64,000 bases of DNA. It comes from Lachnospiraceae bacterium UBA7589. GTDB lineage: Bacteria; Bacillota; Clostridia; Lachnospirales; Lachnospiraceae. Below, one piece after another: positions 35,462 to 43,276 of the stretch (positions are counted from its first letter, which is position 1; the number at the start of each line of letters is the position of its first letter). The notes beneath the pieces were generated by a model. The model had not been told where the DNA came from and made no database searches. It was given only the letters and a program-made list of their open reading frames with translations. The position numbers and the translations under genes are program-made. The stretch covers positions 1 to 64,000 of the forward strand of contig DLKL01000025.1 in NCBI GenBank assembly GCA_002476495.1, given 5' to 3'.

Positions 35462-35917
35462 ATGGATATGAATATGACAACTGATGATTCAAAGCAATAC
35501 ATAATTTTAAGATTTGACAATGAACAATATGGCATTGATATTTCATATATTGATAATATTGTAAGACTTCAGCCTATCACCAGAGTACCTCATACACAAT
35601 CCTATTTTTTAGGCGTAATTAATTTGCGTGGTGAGATTGTCCCTGTGATGAGCCTCAGAGAAAAATTTGAACTATCCGATAAGGAAAATACAAATCTTTC
35701 GAGAATTCTTATTTTAAAGATAGAGGGAAATGCCAAGGTTGGTATTCTTGTAGATGAGGTAAGAGAGGTTGTAACACTTACAGAAAATCAGATTGAAAAA
35801 ATATCATCTGATTCAGAGGATTTCAGGACTTATATTACCGGGATAGGAAAGTATAATGATACACTTATTTCACTGATTAACATTGCCGGACTTATATCAG
35901 ATATTGATAATGAATAG
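35462..35917 (+). CDS. cheW: Chemotaxis coupling protein CheW
   Basis: A 151-residue single CheW domain that links chemoreceptors to CheA. The sequence follows the family: YIILRFDNEQYGIDISYIDNIV (opening), TRVPHTQSYFLGVINLRGEIVPVMSLR and ILVDEVREVVTLTENQIE, shown here in short pieces. ATG 35462 follows GGAGGTG, 14 bases after cheA. Six bases separate it from cheC. Confidence 0.96.
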   Translation: MDMNMTTDDSKQYIILRFDNEQYGIDISYIDNIVRLQPITRVPHTQSYFLGVINLRGEIVPVMSLREKFELSDKENTNLSRILILKIEGNAKVGILVDEVREVVTLTENQIEKISSDSEDFRTYITGIGKYNDTLISLINIAGLISDIDNE

Positions 35918-35923
35918 AGAGGT

Positions 35924-36547
35924 ATGCCTATGGATAACGATAACAGATTACCCGAAAGAGTGTCCAATGCCCTGACTGAGCTTGGAAATATAGGAGCGGG
36001 GAATGCAGCAACATCTCTGTCTGTTATATTAGATACAAGACTGGTAATGTCTGTTCCCTCTGTAGGAATATATGATTTTAATGCTCTTGAAAATATTTTA
36101 GGCTCTCCAGAAAAAATTGCTGCCGGTGTTTTAAGCACCGTTAACGGTGACATAGATGCCATGTTTCTTTTTATAATTGAGCTTGAAGAAGCGGGAAAAC
36201 TTGTGAAGGCAGTGTTAAGAAGAGATGAAGACTTTAGAACCGATATGGGAATATCTGTTCTGAAGGAGGTAGGAAATATACTTATGGGCTCATATCTGTC
36301 ATCTCTTGAAACTCTTACCGGGATGAAGATGCGATGTACACAGCCTGAATTATGTATAGACATGGCTGCGGCAATTCTAAGTGTTCCATGTATTGAATTT
36401 GGGAAGGTAAGTGACAAGGCGCTGCTGATAAATTCAAATCTTAAGGTGGGAGATAATGAAATAAAGGGTTACGTTATGATGGCATCAGAATTGTGTTCCT
36501 TCGATAAGCTTTTGAACAGGCTTGGAATTGGAGGCATAGATGGGTGA
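35924..36547 (+). CDS. cheC: CheY-P phosphatase CheC
   Basis: A 207-residue CheC with two active-site helices: ELGNIGAGNAATSLS near the start and EVGNILMGSYLSSLETL about 100 residues later, each with the E-x2-N signature of the CheC/CheX/FliY phosphatases. It dephosphorylates CheY-P and is activated by binding CheD. The 3' end overlaps cheD by eight bases, which suits production of the pair in fixed ratio. Together with FliY it gives this organism two CheY-P sinks. Confidence 0.96.
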   Translation: MPMDNDNRLPERVSNALTELGNIGAGNAATSLSVILDTRLVMSVPSVGIYDFNALENILGSPEKIAAGVLSTVNGDIDAMFLFIIELEEAGKLVKAVLRRDEDFRTDMGISVLKEVGNILMGSYLSSLETLTGMKMRCTQPELCIDMAAAILSVPCIEFGKVSDKALLINSNLKVGDNEIKGYVMMASELCSFDKLLNRLGIGGIDG

Positions 36548-37028
36548 AGTAATCAGAGTAGGCATAGCTGATATGAATATCTGTCAGGCTCCCGATTTGA
36601 TTACTACTATAGGTTTGGGCTCGTGTATTGGAGCAGTTATTTATGATAGTAAAACAAAAACTGCCGGACTTGTTCATATTATGCTGCCTGACAGTACAAA
36701 AATAAAACAGAACCAAAACAAAATGAAATTTGCAGATTCCGGAATTACAGCTCTGGTGGAAGAAATGGAAAAAAGAGGTATGTCAAGGAAGGATCTGAAA
36801 GCAAAAATTGCAGGTGGAGCCAGAATGTATAATTTCTCATCCACCAACAGTGACATAGGCTCAATAGGAGAAAAAAATACCATTGCCGTCAGAAAGAAAC
36901 TGACTGAGCTGGGAATAAGAATTATTTCCGAGGATGTAGGGCTTAGCTATGGAAGAACCATAGTATTTGATCCTGAAACAGAAAAGCTTACGGTTATAAA
37001 GGCGGGTAAGCAGGAAAATATTATATAA
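36540..37028 (+). CDS. cheD: Chemoreceptor glutamine deamidase CheD
   Basis: A 162-residue CheD. The catalytic centre is recognisable in TTIGLGSCIGAVIYD (Thr and nucleophile Cys) and GLVHIMLPDS (His). It deamidates receptor glutamines and, bound to CheC, takes part in adaptation. It starts at ATG 36540, within the end of cheC. A short gap leads to an unknown membrane protein before sigD. Confidence 0.96.
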   Translation: MGEVIRVGIADMNICQAPDLITTIGLGSCIGAVIYDSKTKTAGLVHIMLPDSTKIKQNQNKMKFADSGITALVEEMEKRGMSRKDLKAKIAGGARMYNFSSTNSDIGSIGEKNTIAVRKKLTELGIRIISEDVGLSYGRTIVFDPETEKLTVIKAGKQENII

Positions 37029-37034
37029 ATCGGG

Positions 37035-37322
37035 GTGCAGGTTTTGGAATATTACAATAAGCTTAGAAATGCAAGAGCATTTATAGTATTGCTTGCAGCA
37101 TTGATAACTCTAATCCTTAATATTAAATACAAAAGGGAACTGTTAAATTCCCTTATAATAATTTTGATTGTTATAATTATATTTTATATTATTGCAACAA
37201 TTGCCCTGAAACTTGTGGACAAAATAGTCCATATGGAAAATAGTACAGAGGATATAAGTAATGTGGAAAATAATAAAGAGGAAACTGATTCTTCACAAAA
37301 GGATGATAATATTGAATCATAG
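37035..37322 (+). CDS. Small two-helix membrane protein between cheD and sigD
   Basis: A 95-residue protein of unknown family. Two hydrophobic segments (about residues 16-32 and 40-62) are followed by an acidic, probably disordered tail of about 30 residues. It starts at GTG 37035, six bases after cheD; a TTG at 37044 in the same frame is also possible, and GGGGTG upstream fits the TTG better. In Bacillus cheD is followed directly by sigD, so this is an extra gene at the sigD junction. A role in controlling sigD or in the motor is possible but purely positional. Confidence 0.75.
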   Translation: MQVLEYYNKLRNARAFIVLLAALITLILNIKYKRELLNSLIIILIVIIIFYIIATIALKLVDKIVHMENSTEDISNVENNKEETDSSQKDDNIES

Positions 37323-37357
37323 ATAATATTTACTTGTAGAAGAGGTGTTGCCGGGTT

Positions 37358-38125
37358 ATGGGTGTAATAGATAACAAGGAACGTTTATGGATAGAGTATA
37401 GTCATTCCAGGACAAATGAATTAAGAGAACAGATTATAATTGAATATGTTCCATTGGTTAAGATTGTTGCAGGAAGGTTAAGTATATATCTTGGCTCAAA
37501 TGTTGATTATGATGATTTGGTCAGTTATGGAATATTTGGTCTGATTGATGCGATAGACAAATTTGATTATTGTAAGGGAAACAAATTTGAAACCTATGCA
37601 AGTCTCAGAATAAGAGGCTCTATACTTGACCAGATAAGAAAAATGGACTGGATACCACGATCTGTAAGACAAAAGCAAAAATCCATTGAAGCTGCAATAA
37701 AGAAGCTTGAGATGGAAAAAGGCGTAAACTACAGCGACGAGGACATAGCGGCTGAGCTTGGCATAAGCAGTGATGAATATAATCTGTGGATCAGCCAGAC
37801 GAATCTTACCAATGTTTCTTCCCTCGAAGACTTTATTGAACAGGGAAACGAGATAAAAAGCTCAGTAAATCTTTCCTATATGAAAATTCAGCCGGAAAAT
37901 GTAGTGGAGGAAAAGGAAATAAAGCAGTCTCTCATGGATGCTATAGGGACCCTTACCGAAAAAGAGCGAATGGTCGTGATATTGTACTATTATGAGGAAT
38001 TAACTCTGAAGGAGATAAGCAAGGTTATGGAGGTGTCGGAATCAAGGGTTTCACAGCTTCATTCAAAGGCTTTAAGAAAGATGAAAGTCTATTTAGGTGA
38101 GGGATTTTCTATACTAATGGGTTAA
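37358..38125 (+). CDS. sigD: Flagellar sigma factor SigD/FliA (sigma-28)
   Basis: A 255-residue sigma-70 family protein of the FliA/WhiG type, directing RNA polymerase to late flagellar and chemotaxis promoters. Region 2 includes VDYDDLVSYGIFGLIDAIDKF and the DNA-melting segment KFETYASLRIRGSILDQIRK. Region 3 has VRQKQKSIEAAIKKLE, and region 4 the helix-turn-helix LTLKEISKVMEVSESRVSQLH. Its location at the far end of a long operon fits the Bacillus model, in which position in the operon limits SigD level. No flgM is nearby. Confidence 0.96.
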   Translation: MGVIDNKERLWIEYSHSRTNELREQIIIEYVPLVKIVAGRLSIYLGSNVDYDDLVSYGIFGLIDAIDKFDYCKGNKFETYASLRIRGSILDQIRKMDWIPRSVRQKQKSIEAAIKKLEMEKGVNYSDEDIAAELGISSDEYNLWISQTNLTNVSSLEDFIEQGNEIKSSVNLSYMKIQPENVVEEKEIKQSLMDAIGTLTEKERMVVILYYYEELTLKEISKVMEVSESRVSQLHSKALRKMKVYLGEGFSILMG

Positions 38126-38143
38126 GAAAGGAGTGGATTATCT

Positions 38144-39748
38144 ATGAAATACAAAAACTCTTTTTTCCTATTGGAAATGAGAAAAGACGGAACATATCTT
38201 GTGGTGTATCCTGCAAAAAACGGCGGAGAGGTCCTGCAATTAAAGGAAATTTTGAATTTTCTTGATATGAAGGGCTGTAGCGGGTATGATAAAAAGGATG
38301 TAAAAAAGCTTCTGGATAATTTAGGTGATGCAAGGGCAGAAATAATTGTTAATTCAAAGCCTATACCGGCTTATAATGAAAGTGCCGTTGTTCAAATAAG
38401 CCAGGATAAAATGACGGCCTATATGCGATTTTATCCTCCGTCTAATGGTGGAAGGCTTATGACAAAAAATGAAATATATGGAGAACTAATGCCATTTAAT
38501 ATAAAATACGGAATTTCAGAAAAAATAATCGATGTTTTTCTGATGGCAAGACAGTACTGCCTTAATATTCCTGTAGCAAGGGGTAAAAAACCGGTTCCTG
38601 CCAAGGATACCAAAATACAGTATCTATTTAATACAAAACCATTGGCGAAGCCTAAATTACTTGAAGATGGGAGCGTTGATTTTCATGAACTGGATCTTTT
38701 TACAAGAGTTAATAAGGGACAGGTATTAGCAAGGCTCATTCCCCATACATCTGGAGAGGAAGGGAAAAATATATTTGGAGAGAGCATTTATCCGAATAAG
38801 CCTAAGATAAGTACTCTGAAATATGGAAAAAATATATCTATATCCCAGGATAAAAGAGAGATAGTCAGCAATGTGGACGGAAGTGTAAGCCTTACAGATG
38901 ATACTGTATTTGTATCTGATACATACACAGTTCCGGCAGATGTCGATGCTTCAACAGGAGACATTGACTATGATGGAAATGTTATAGTTTCAGGCAACGT
39001 GAGAACAGGATTTACAGTTAAGGCAAAAGGTGATATCCAGGTAAATGGCGTAGTTGAAGGAGCTAACCTGATAGCAGGCGGAAACATTGTAATAAAAAGA
39101 GGAGTTCAGGGATTGTCAAAGGGCAGTCTTACCGGTGGTGGAGATATTTGTGCTCAATTTTTTGAAAGTGCGCGGGTCAGTGCCCGGGGAAATGTATTGG
39201 CAGGCTCTATTCTTCACAGTAATATAACATCGGGGGATAAGGTCCTTGTAAATGGCAGAAAAGGGTTTATTGTAGGCGGAGAGATTGTATGCCGTTCCTA
39301 TGTTGAAGCCAATACCATCGGAAACAGAATGGAAACCCAGACAATTATAAAGGTAGGCGTTAATTCTGAATTATATGATGAGATGAAAGTATTAGTATCA
39401 GAGGCGGGAGAAATAAATGCCGAGATAGAAGAAAAAAAGTCATTTATCAATACGTTTAAAACTAAATTGGAAGGCGGAGGAACACTTACTGCTGAGAACA
39501 TTAAACAAATAAGAGAATATAAGGCGAAAATTCAGGAACTTGCCCCACAGTATAATTTGCGAAACGACAGACTCGGTATAATAAAAAAGCAGCTGGAAGA
39601 TTCCAAAAACGGAAGTGTCAGGGTAGCAGGGTATGCATACAGAGGTGTGACGATTTACATTGCAGGATCAATTTATATTGTCAAAGACAAGGATGCTCAT
39701 GGCTGGTACAGGATAGTTGAGGGCGAGATTAAGCCTACAACATATTAA
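38144..39748 (+). CDS. FapA (DUF342)-family beta-solenoid protein
   Basis: A 534-residue cytosolic protein of the DUF342/FapA family. The N-terminal half is a charged globular region with the family's segments VNKGQVLARLIPHTSGEEGK and DGSVSLTDDTVFVSD. The middle is a glycine-rich right-handed beta-solenoid (YDGNVIVSGNVRTGF, then KAKGDIQVNGVVEGANLIAGG and GGDICAQFFESARVSARGN). The C-terminus is a coiled coil. Family members in Vibrio affect membrane localisation or polar signalling proteins; in Firmicutes they accompany sigD but the role is unclear. It is 18 bases after sigD. Confidence 0.85.
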   Translation: MKYKNSFFLLEMRKDGTYLVVYPAKNGGEVLQLKEILNFLDMKGCSGYDKKDVKKLLDNLGDARAEIIVNSKPIPAYNESAVVQISQDKMTAYMRFYPPSNGGRLMTKNEIYGELMPFNIKYGISEKIIDVFLMARQYCLNIPVARGKKPVPAKDTKIQYLFNTKPLAKPKLLEDGSVDFHELDLFTRVNKGQVLARLIPHTSGEEGKNIFGESIYPNKPKISTLKYGKNISISQDKREIVSNVDGSVSLTDDTVFVSDTYTVPADVDASTGDIDYDGNVIVSGNVRTGFTVKAKGDIQVNGVVEGANLIAGGNIVIKRGVQGLSKGSLTGGGDICAQFFESARVSARGNVLAGSILHSNITSGDKVLVNGRKGFIVGGEIVCRSYVEANTIGNRMETQTIIKVGVNSELYDEMKVLVSEAGEINAEIEEKKSFINTFKTKLEGGGTLTAENIKQIREYKAKIQELAPQYNLRNDRLGIIKKQLEDSKNGSVRVAGYAYRGVTIYIAGSIYIVKDKDAHGWYRIVEGEIKPTTY

Positions 39749-39769
39749 GAAGAGAAAGGATGATAAATT

Positions 39770-40075
39770 ATGATATCGCCTATAATTGCAGCACAATCTT
39801 CAGGCCCTATAGCCAATGTTCAGCAAAATGCCGAAGCTCAGGGAATGCTACATAATCAGATTGCCCACAGAAACAATCAGGAGAATGAAAGGACAATCCG
39901 AGAATCCGTAGTAAAAAAGGATGAGGCGGTTTTTTATACACCAAGGCATGATGCAAAGGAAGAGGGACGAAATAAGTACCAGAATTTATATGACAAAAAA
40001 AGAAAAAAAGGTGATAAATCTGAAGAGGAATCAGATACTCAACCACAAAGAGTTAATTTTGACATGAAAATATAA
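39770..40075 (+). CDS. Hypothetical hydrophilic protein in the flagellar cluster
   Basis: A 101-residue protein that I do not recognise. It begins with a short apolar stretch (MISPIIAAQSSGPI), then is strongly hydrophilic, rich in Gln, Asn, Lys, Arg and Glu, and is probably largely disordered. It has no membrane helix and no cysteine. It lies between the FapA-like gene and the SwrB-like gene with 21- and 22-base gaps and a clear ribosome binding site (AAAGGATG), which supports its being translated as part of the same operon. The opening resembles the exported N-termini of some flagellar axial or control proteins only loosely; no function is claimed. Confidence 0.65.
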   Translation: MISPIIAAQSSGPIANVQQNAEAQGMLHNQIAHRNNQENERTIRESVVKKDEAVFYTPRHDAKEEGRNKYQNLYDKKRKKGDKSEEESDTQPQRVNFDMKI

Positions 40076-40097
40076 TTAATTACGATAGGAGATAATT

Positions 40098-40736
40098 ATG
40101 ACAGCAACAATGATTATATTAATAATAATAGGGTTGGCATTTATTTTTATAAGTTACATACTTTCGGAAAAACTCACTAAAAATTCCAAAGATACGGATG
40201 TAATCAGAATACCCTCAGAATTAACAGATGAACAAAAAGAAAAAATAAAGAAGCTTATTGATGATTATATGGATGAGAATGTTGACAGCAAATTGTCCGA
40301 CATAGAAGCCAGGCTGTCTGAGATTGTAAACAATAAAACACTTGCTTTAGGGGATTATGCCGTAACGGTAAATGAAGAAATAGAACGAAATCATAATGAG
40401 GTTATGTTTCTTTATAGTATGCTTTCTGACAAACAGAAGGAAATAATGAATACCGCTGTAGTGGTAGATGAGTATCGCAAGGATGTTGAGGCCTTTGTAC
40501 AAAAGAATAACCTGGATAGTGTTTCCGTAGCTCATGAAGAGGAAATTGCCGAAGAAATACAGCCTGAAGAGGATATGCAAAAGGAGCAGGAAGAAACTGC
40601 CGGTGACAGTAACAGAGATATTATTCTCGAAATGCACAAATCGGGACTTAGTATACTTGAAATTGCCAAGCATCTTGGATTGGGAGTAGGAGAAGTTAAA
40701 CTGGTAGTAGATTTATATCAAGGAGAGTCAAAATAA
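40098..40736 (+). CDS. SwrB/YlxL-like membrane-anchored protein (DUF6115-type)
   Basis: A 212-residue protein with an N-terminal membrane helix (about residues 3-23, IILIIIGLAFIFISYIL), a long charged coiled coil (about 30-140), an acidic linker, and a C-terminal helix-turn-helix-like segment (ILEMHKSGLSILEIAKHLG, then GVGEVKLVVDLY). This is the plan of the DUF6115 family that, as I recall, includes SwrB of Bacillus subtilis, which promotes flagellar basal body completion and SigD activity. Position just downstream of sigD fits. The family link is from memory and needs a profile search. Confidence 0.65.
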   Translation: MTATMIILIIIGLAFIFISYILSEKLTKNSKDTDVIRIPSELTDEQKEKIKKLIDDYMDENVDSKLSDIEARLSEIVNNKTLALGDYAVTVNEEIERNHNEVMFLYSMLSDKQKEIMNTAVVVDEYRKDVEAFVQKNNLDSVSVAHEEEIAEEIQPEEDMQKEQEETAGDSNRDIILEMHKSGLSILEIAKHLGLGVGEVKLVVDLYQGESK

Positions 40737-41278
40737 TGAAGTTAAAATATTTTTTAAGAGGTCTGGGGGCAGGCATAATATTTGGAGCTTTAATTATGCT
40801 GGCTGCCTATATGTCAACAGGAGCTTATAAGGTATCTGATGAAGAGATCATTGAAAGAGCCAAAGAACTTGGAATGGTTGAAAAGGATGTTATACTAAAG
40901 GATGACACTTCCAAGGAAGATAATAAAAGTACAGATGATATAATTCCTGAGTCTGAAGATACTTCGGCAGAAAACGTATCTGAAAACAACGGAGAATCTG
41001 ATACAAAGATTAACACAGAAAATAATACGGAAAATGTGGCATCAACAGACAGTGAAACCGGTGTTATTTCTATTACGGTCAGACCCGGAATGGGAAGCCA
41101 TGAGGTTGCAACAATTTTGAAGGACGCCGGCATTATAGCTGATTCAGTGGATTTTGACACATATCTGAATGCCAATGGATATTCTACAAGGATAGAAGTT
41201 GGTGATTATAATTTGAGCCCCGGTATGTCTTATGAGGAGCTGGCAAATATACTTACCCAGATTACTCAGGGGGAATAA
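40736..41278 (+). CDS. MltG/YceG-like membrane protein lacking the catalytic domain
   Basis: A 180-residue protein with an N-terminal membrane helix (about residues 8-28), an acidic low-complexity linker (about 55-105) and a C-terminal domain of about 70 residues. This C-terminal domain (ISITVRPGMGSHEVATILKDAGI, ending YNLSPGMSYEELANILTQI) resembles the LysM-like N-terminal subdomain of the endolytic transglycosylase MltG. The catalytic part of MltG, about 200 residues, is missing, so it probably binds rather than cuts peptidoglycan. The start codon overlaps the SwrB-like stop. It is the last gene of the flagellar cluster and is followed by a terminator. Confidence 0.75.
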   Translation: MKLKYFLRGLGAGIIFGALIMLAAYMSTGAYKVSDEEIIERAKELGMVEKDVILKDDTSKEDNKSTDDIIPESEDTSAENVSENNGESDTKINTENNTENVASTDSETGVISITVRPGMGSHEVATILKDAGIIADSVDFDTYLNANGYSTRIEVGDYNLSPGMSYEELANILTQITQGE

Positions 41279-41306
41279 AAAAAGTGCTTGATAGCACTTT
41301 TTTTTT
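41277..41306 (+). terminator. Intrinsic terminator ending the flagellar cluster
   Basis: AGTGCT (41283-41288) pairs with AGCACT (41293-41298), extended by A-T pairs from the flanking A and T runs. The right arm continues into about nine T residues (41298-41306). The loop contains the -35 element of the rpsB promoter. Confidence 0.9.
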
Positions 41307-41316
41307 ATGCTATAAT
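41288..41316 (+). promoter_or_regulatory. rpsB-tsf promoter, with -35 inside the terminator hairpin
   Basis: TTGATA (41288-41293) is spaced exactly 17 bases from a perfect TATAAT (41311-41316), which also has TG at the extended -10 position. The -35 overlaps the loop and one stem base of the terminator that ends the flagellar cluster. This leaves a leader of about 120 nt before rpsB. Confidence 0.8.
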
Positions 41317-41348
41317 AAGCTTCGTGTGAAAAAACATGTGAAAGAATT

Positions 41349-41408
41349 AGCAAAAGGGTGCCATTAACGCGATGGTTTTTGCTCAGTCCGGCAAATACAC
41401 ATACCGGA
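41349..41408 (+). promoter_or_regulatory. Structured rpsB leader, possible ribosomal protein S2 autoregulatory element
   Basis: Two hairpins are visible. The first pairs AGCAAAA (41349-41355) with TTTTGCT (41377-41383) and, inside a four-base bulge (GGGT), GCCAT with ATGGT. The second pairs TCCGG (41387-41391) with CCGGA (41404-41408). Leaders of rpsB often bind S2 to repress their own operon, so such a role is likely by family knowledge, but I cannot match this structure to a specific known motif. Confidence 0.5.
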
Positions 41409-41445
41409 TTTGAATTTCACAGAAGTTAAAACCAGGAGGTAAATT

Positions 41446-42192
41446 ATGAGCGTTATTTCAATGAAACAGTTACTGGAGGCAGGTGTTCATTTCGGACATC
41501 AGACAAGAAGATGGAATCCTAAGATGGCTGAGTATATTTATACTGAGCGTAATGGAATCTATATTATTGACTTACAGAAGTCAGTTGGTAAGGTAGATGA
41601 GGCATACAAGGCAATTTTTGACTGTGTTGCCGATGGCGGTAAGATTCTTTTTGTCGGTACTAAGAAGCAGGCTCAGGATTCAATTAAGTCAGAGGCTGAG
41701 AGATGTGGAATGTTCTACGTTAACGAGAGATGGTTAGGTGGTATGCTTACTAACTTCAAGACAATCCAGACCAGAATTGATAAGCTTAAGAAATATGAAG
41801 CTATGGCTGAGGACGGAACATTTGATGTACTGCCAAAGAAGGAAGTTATTGAGATTAAGAAGGAAATGGATAAGCTTCAGAAAAACCTTGGCGGAATCAA
41901 GGAAATGAAGTCAATTCCTGATATGATATTTGTAGTTGATCCACGCAAGGAAAAGAATTGTATTCAGGAGGCACATTCTCTTGGAATTCCACTTGTGGGT
42001 ATTGCAGATACTAACTGTGATCCTGAGGAGCTTGATTATGTTATCCCAGGTAATGACGATGCGATCAGAGCGGTTAAACTTATTGTTGCAAAGATGGCAG
42101 ATGCTGTTATCGAGGCAAATCAGGGTGCAGATGTAGCAACTGAGGAAGAGGCTGAATCAATGGCTGCTGATGCAGAGGAAAGTGAAGAGTAA
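41446..42192 (+). CDS. rpsB: 30S ribosomal protein S2
   Basis: A 248-residue S2, with the usual opening [26 protein letters not shown] and [13 protein letters not shown], the [19 protein letters not shown] segment, [13 protein letters not shown] and [26 protein letters not shown] (quoted here in parts). The tail is acidic ([16 protein letters not shown]). ATG 41446 follows a strong AGGAGG. It is cotranscribed with tsf, 16 bases downstream, from the promoter at 41288-41316. Confidence 0.98.
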   Translation: MSVISMKQLLEAGVHFGHQTRRWNPKMAEYIYTERNGIYIIDLQKSVGKVDEAYKAIFDCVADGGKILFVGTKKQAQDSIKSEAERCGMFYVNERWLGGMLTNFKTIQTRIDKLKKYEAMAEDGTFDVLPKKEVIEIKKEMDKLQKNLGGIKEMKSIPDMIFVVDPRKEKNCIQEAHSLGIPLVGIADTNCDPEELDYVIPGNDDAIRAVKLIVAKMADAVIEANQGADVATEEEAESMAADAEESEE

Positions 42193-42208
42193 TTAGGAGG
42201 ACAATGAT

Positions 42209-43147
42209 ATGGCAGCTATTACAGCTAGTATGGTAAAAGAGTTAAGAGAAATTTCAGGTGCCGGAATGATGGATTGCAAGAAGGCTCTTGCAGCCTGTGA
42301 TGGTGATTTTGATAAATCTATGGAATTCCTTAGAGAAAAGGGTCTTGCAACTGCACAGAAAAAGGCAGGCAGAATTGCAGCAGAGGGTATTGTTATGACA
42401 ACAGTAATCAACGATGGCAAGAAGGCTGCTATTGTTGAGGTTAATGCTGAGACAGACTTTGTTGCCAAGAATGATGTATTTCAGGGCTATGTATCAGAGG
42501 TATTGAACCAGATAGTTGCTTCTGATGCAAAGGATGTTGATACTTTCAAAGAAGAAAAATGGGCTCTTGATGAGTCTATGACAGTAGGCGAGAAGCTTGC
42601 TGCAATGATTGCAAAAATCGGTGAAAATATGAACATCAGAAGATTTGAAAGAATTGAAAGCGACGGAAGAATCGTATCTTATATCCATGCAGGTGGTAAG
42701 ATTGGTGTTCTTATCGATGCTGATACAGACCAAAACAGTGATGCAATTGATGAGTGCTTAAAGAATGTAGCTATGCAGGTTGCTGCTATGAATCCAAAGT
42801 ATGTTTCAACAGCAGATGTTCCTGAGGATTACAAAGCACATGAATTAGAGATTCTTGTTGCTCAGGCTAAGAATGATCCAAAGAATGCTAATAAGCCTGA
42901 TAATATTATAGAGAAAATGGTGCAGGGACGTCTTGCCAAGGAGCTTAAAGAGGTATGCCTTCTTGAGCAGGAGTATGTAAAAGCAGAGAATAAGGAATCA
43001 GTTGCTCAATATGTTGCATCAGTAGCTAAAGCTTGTGGATGTAATCTTTCAGTTAAGAATTTTGTTCGTTTTGAGACTGGTGAAGGTCTTGAAAAAAAGA
43101 ATGAGGATTTTGCTGCTGAAGTTGCAGCACAGATGGCTGGTAAATAA
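42209..43147 (+). CDS. tsf: Elongation factor Ts
   Basis: A 312-residue EF-Ts, the guanine nucleotide exchange factor for EF-Tu. The N-terminal UBA-like domain is MVKELREISGAGMMDCKKAL, followed by the conserved EVNAETDFVAKNDVF core that contacts EF-Tu. A C-terminal coiled-coil region (ENKESVAQYVASVAKACGC) follows. ATG 42209 lies behind AGGAGG. In most bacteria pyrH and frr follow; here the operon ends at a terminator shared with the minus-strand eamA-like gene. Confidence 0.98.
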   Translation: MAAITASMVKELREISGAGMMDCKKALAACDGDFDKSMEFLREKGLATAQKKAGRIAAEGIVMTTVINDGKKAAIVEVNAETDFVAKNDVFQGYVSEVLNQIVASDAKDVDTFKEEKWALDESMTVGEKLAAMIAKIGENMNIRRFERIESDGRIVSYIHAGGKIGVLIDADTDQNSDAIDECLKNVAMQVAAMNPKYVSTADVPEDYKAHELEILVAQAKNDPKNANKPDNIIEKMVQGRLAKELKEVCLLEQEYVKAENKESVAQYVASVAKACGCNLSVKNFVRFETGEGLEKKNEDFAAEVAAQMAGK

Positions 43148-43190
43148 AGGGAAATCGATTAATTTGTAATTGAGCAGGCAGCTTATTTAA

Positions 43191-43240
43191 AAGAGGCGTC
43201 ACTTTAACGATTAAAATCGTTGAGGTGATGCCTCCTTTTT
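43191..43240 (+). terminator. Bidirectional terminator between tsf and the eamA-like gene
   Basis: GAGGCGTCAC (43193-43202) pairs with GTGATGCCTC (43225-43234). The stem continues through U-rich/G-A-G wobble pairs to an apical AACGATT/AATCGTT hairpin, giving about 20 pairs. A T run follows on the plus strand (43236-43240), and an A run precedes it, so it can end both tsf and the converging eamA-like gene. Its apical part is nearly identical to the terminator at 62862-62911. Confidence 0.9.
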
Positions 43241-43276
43241 GAGTCACTATATAATTTCCATATTTTAAAAATAAAA

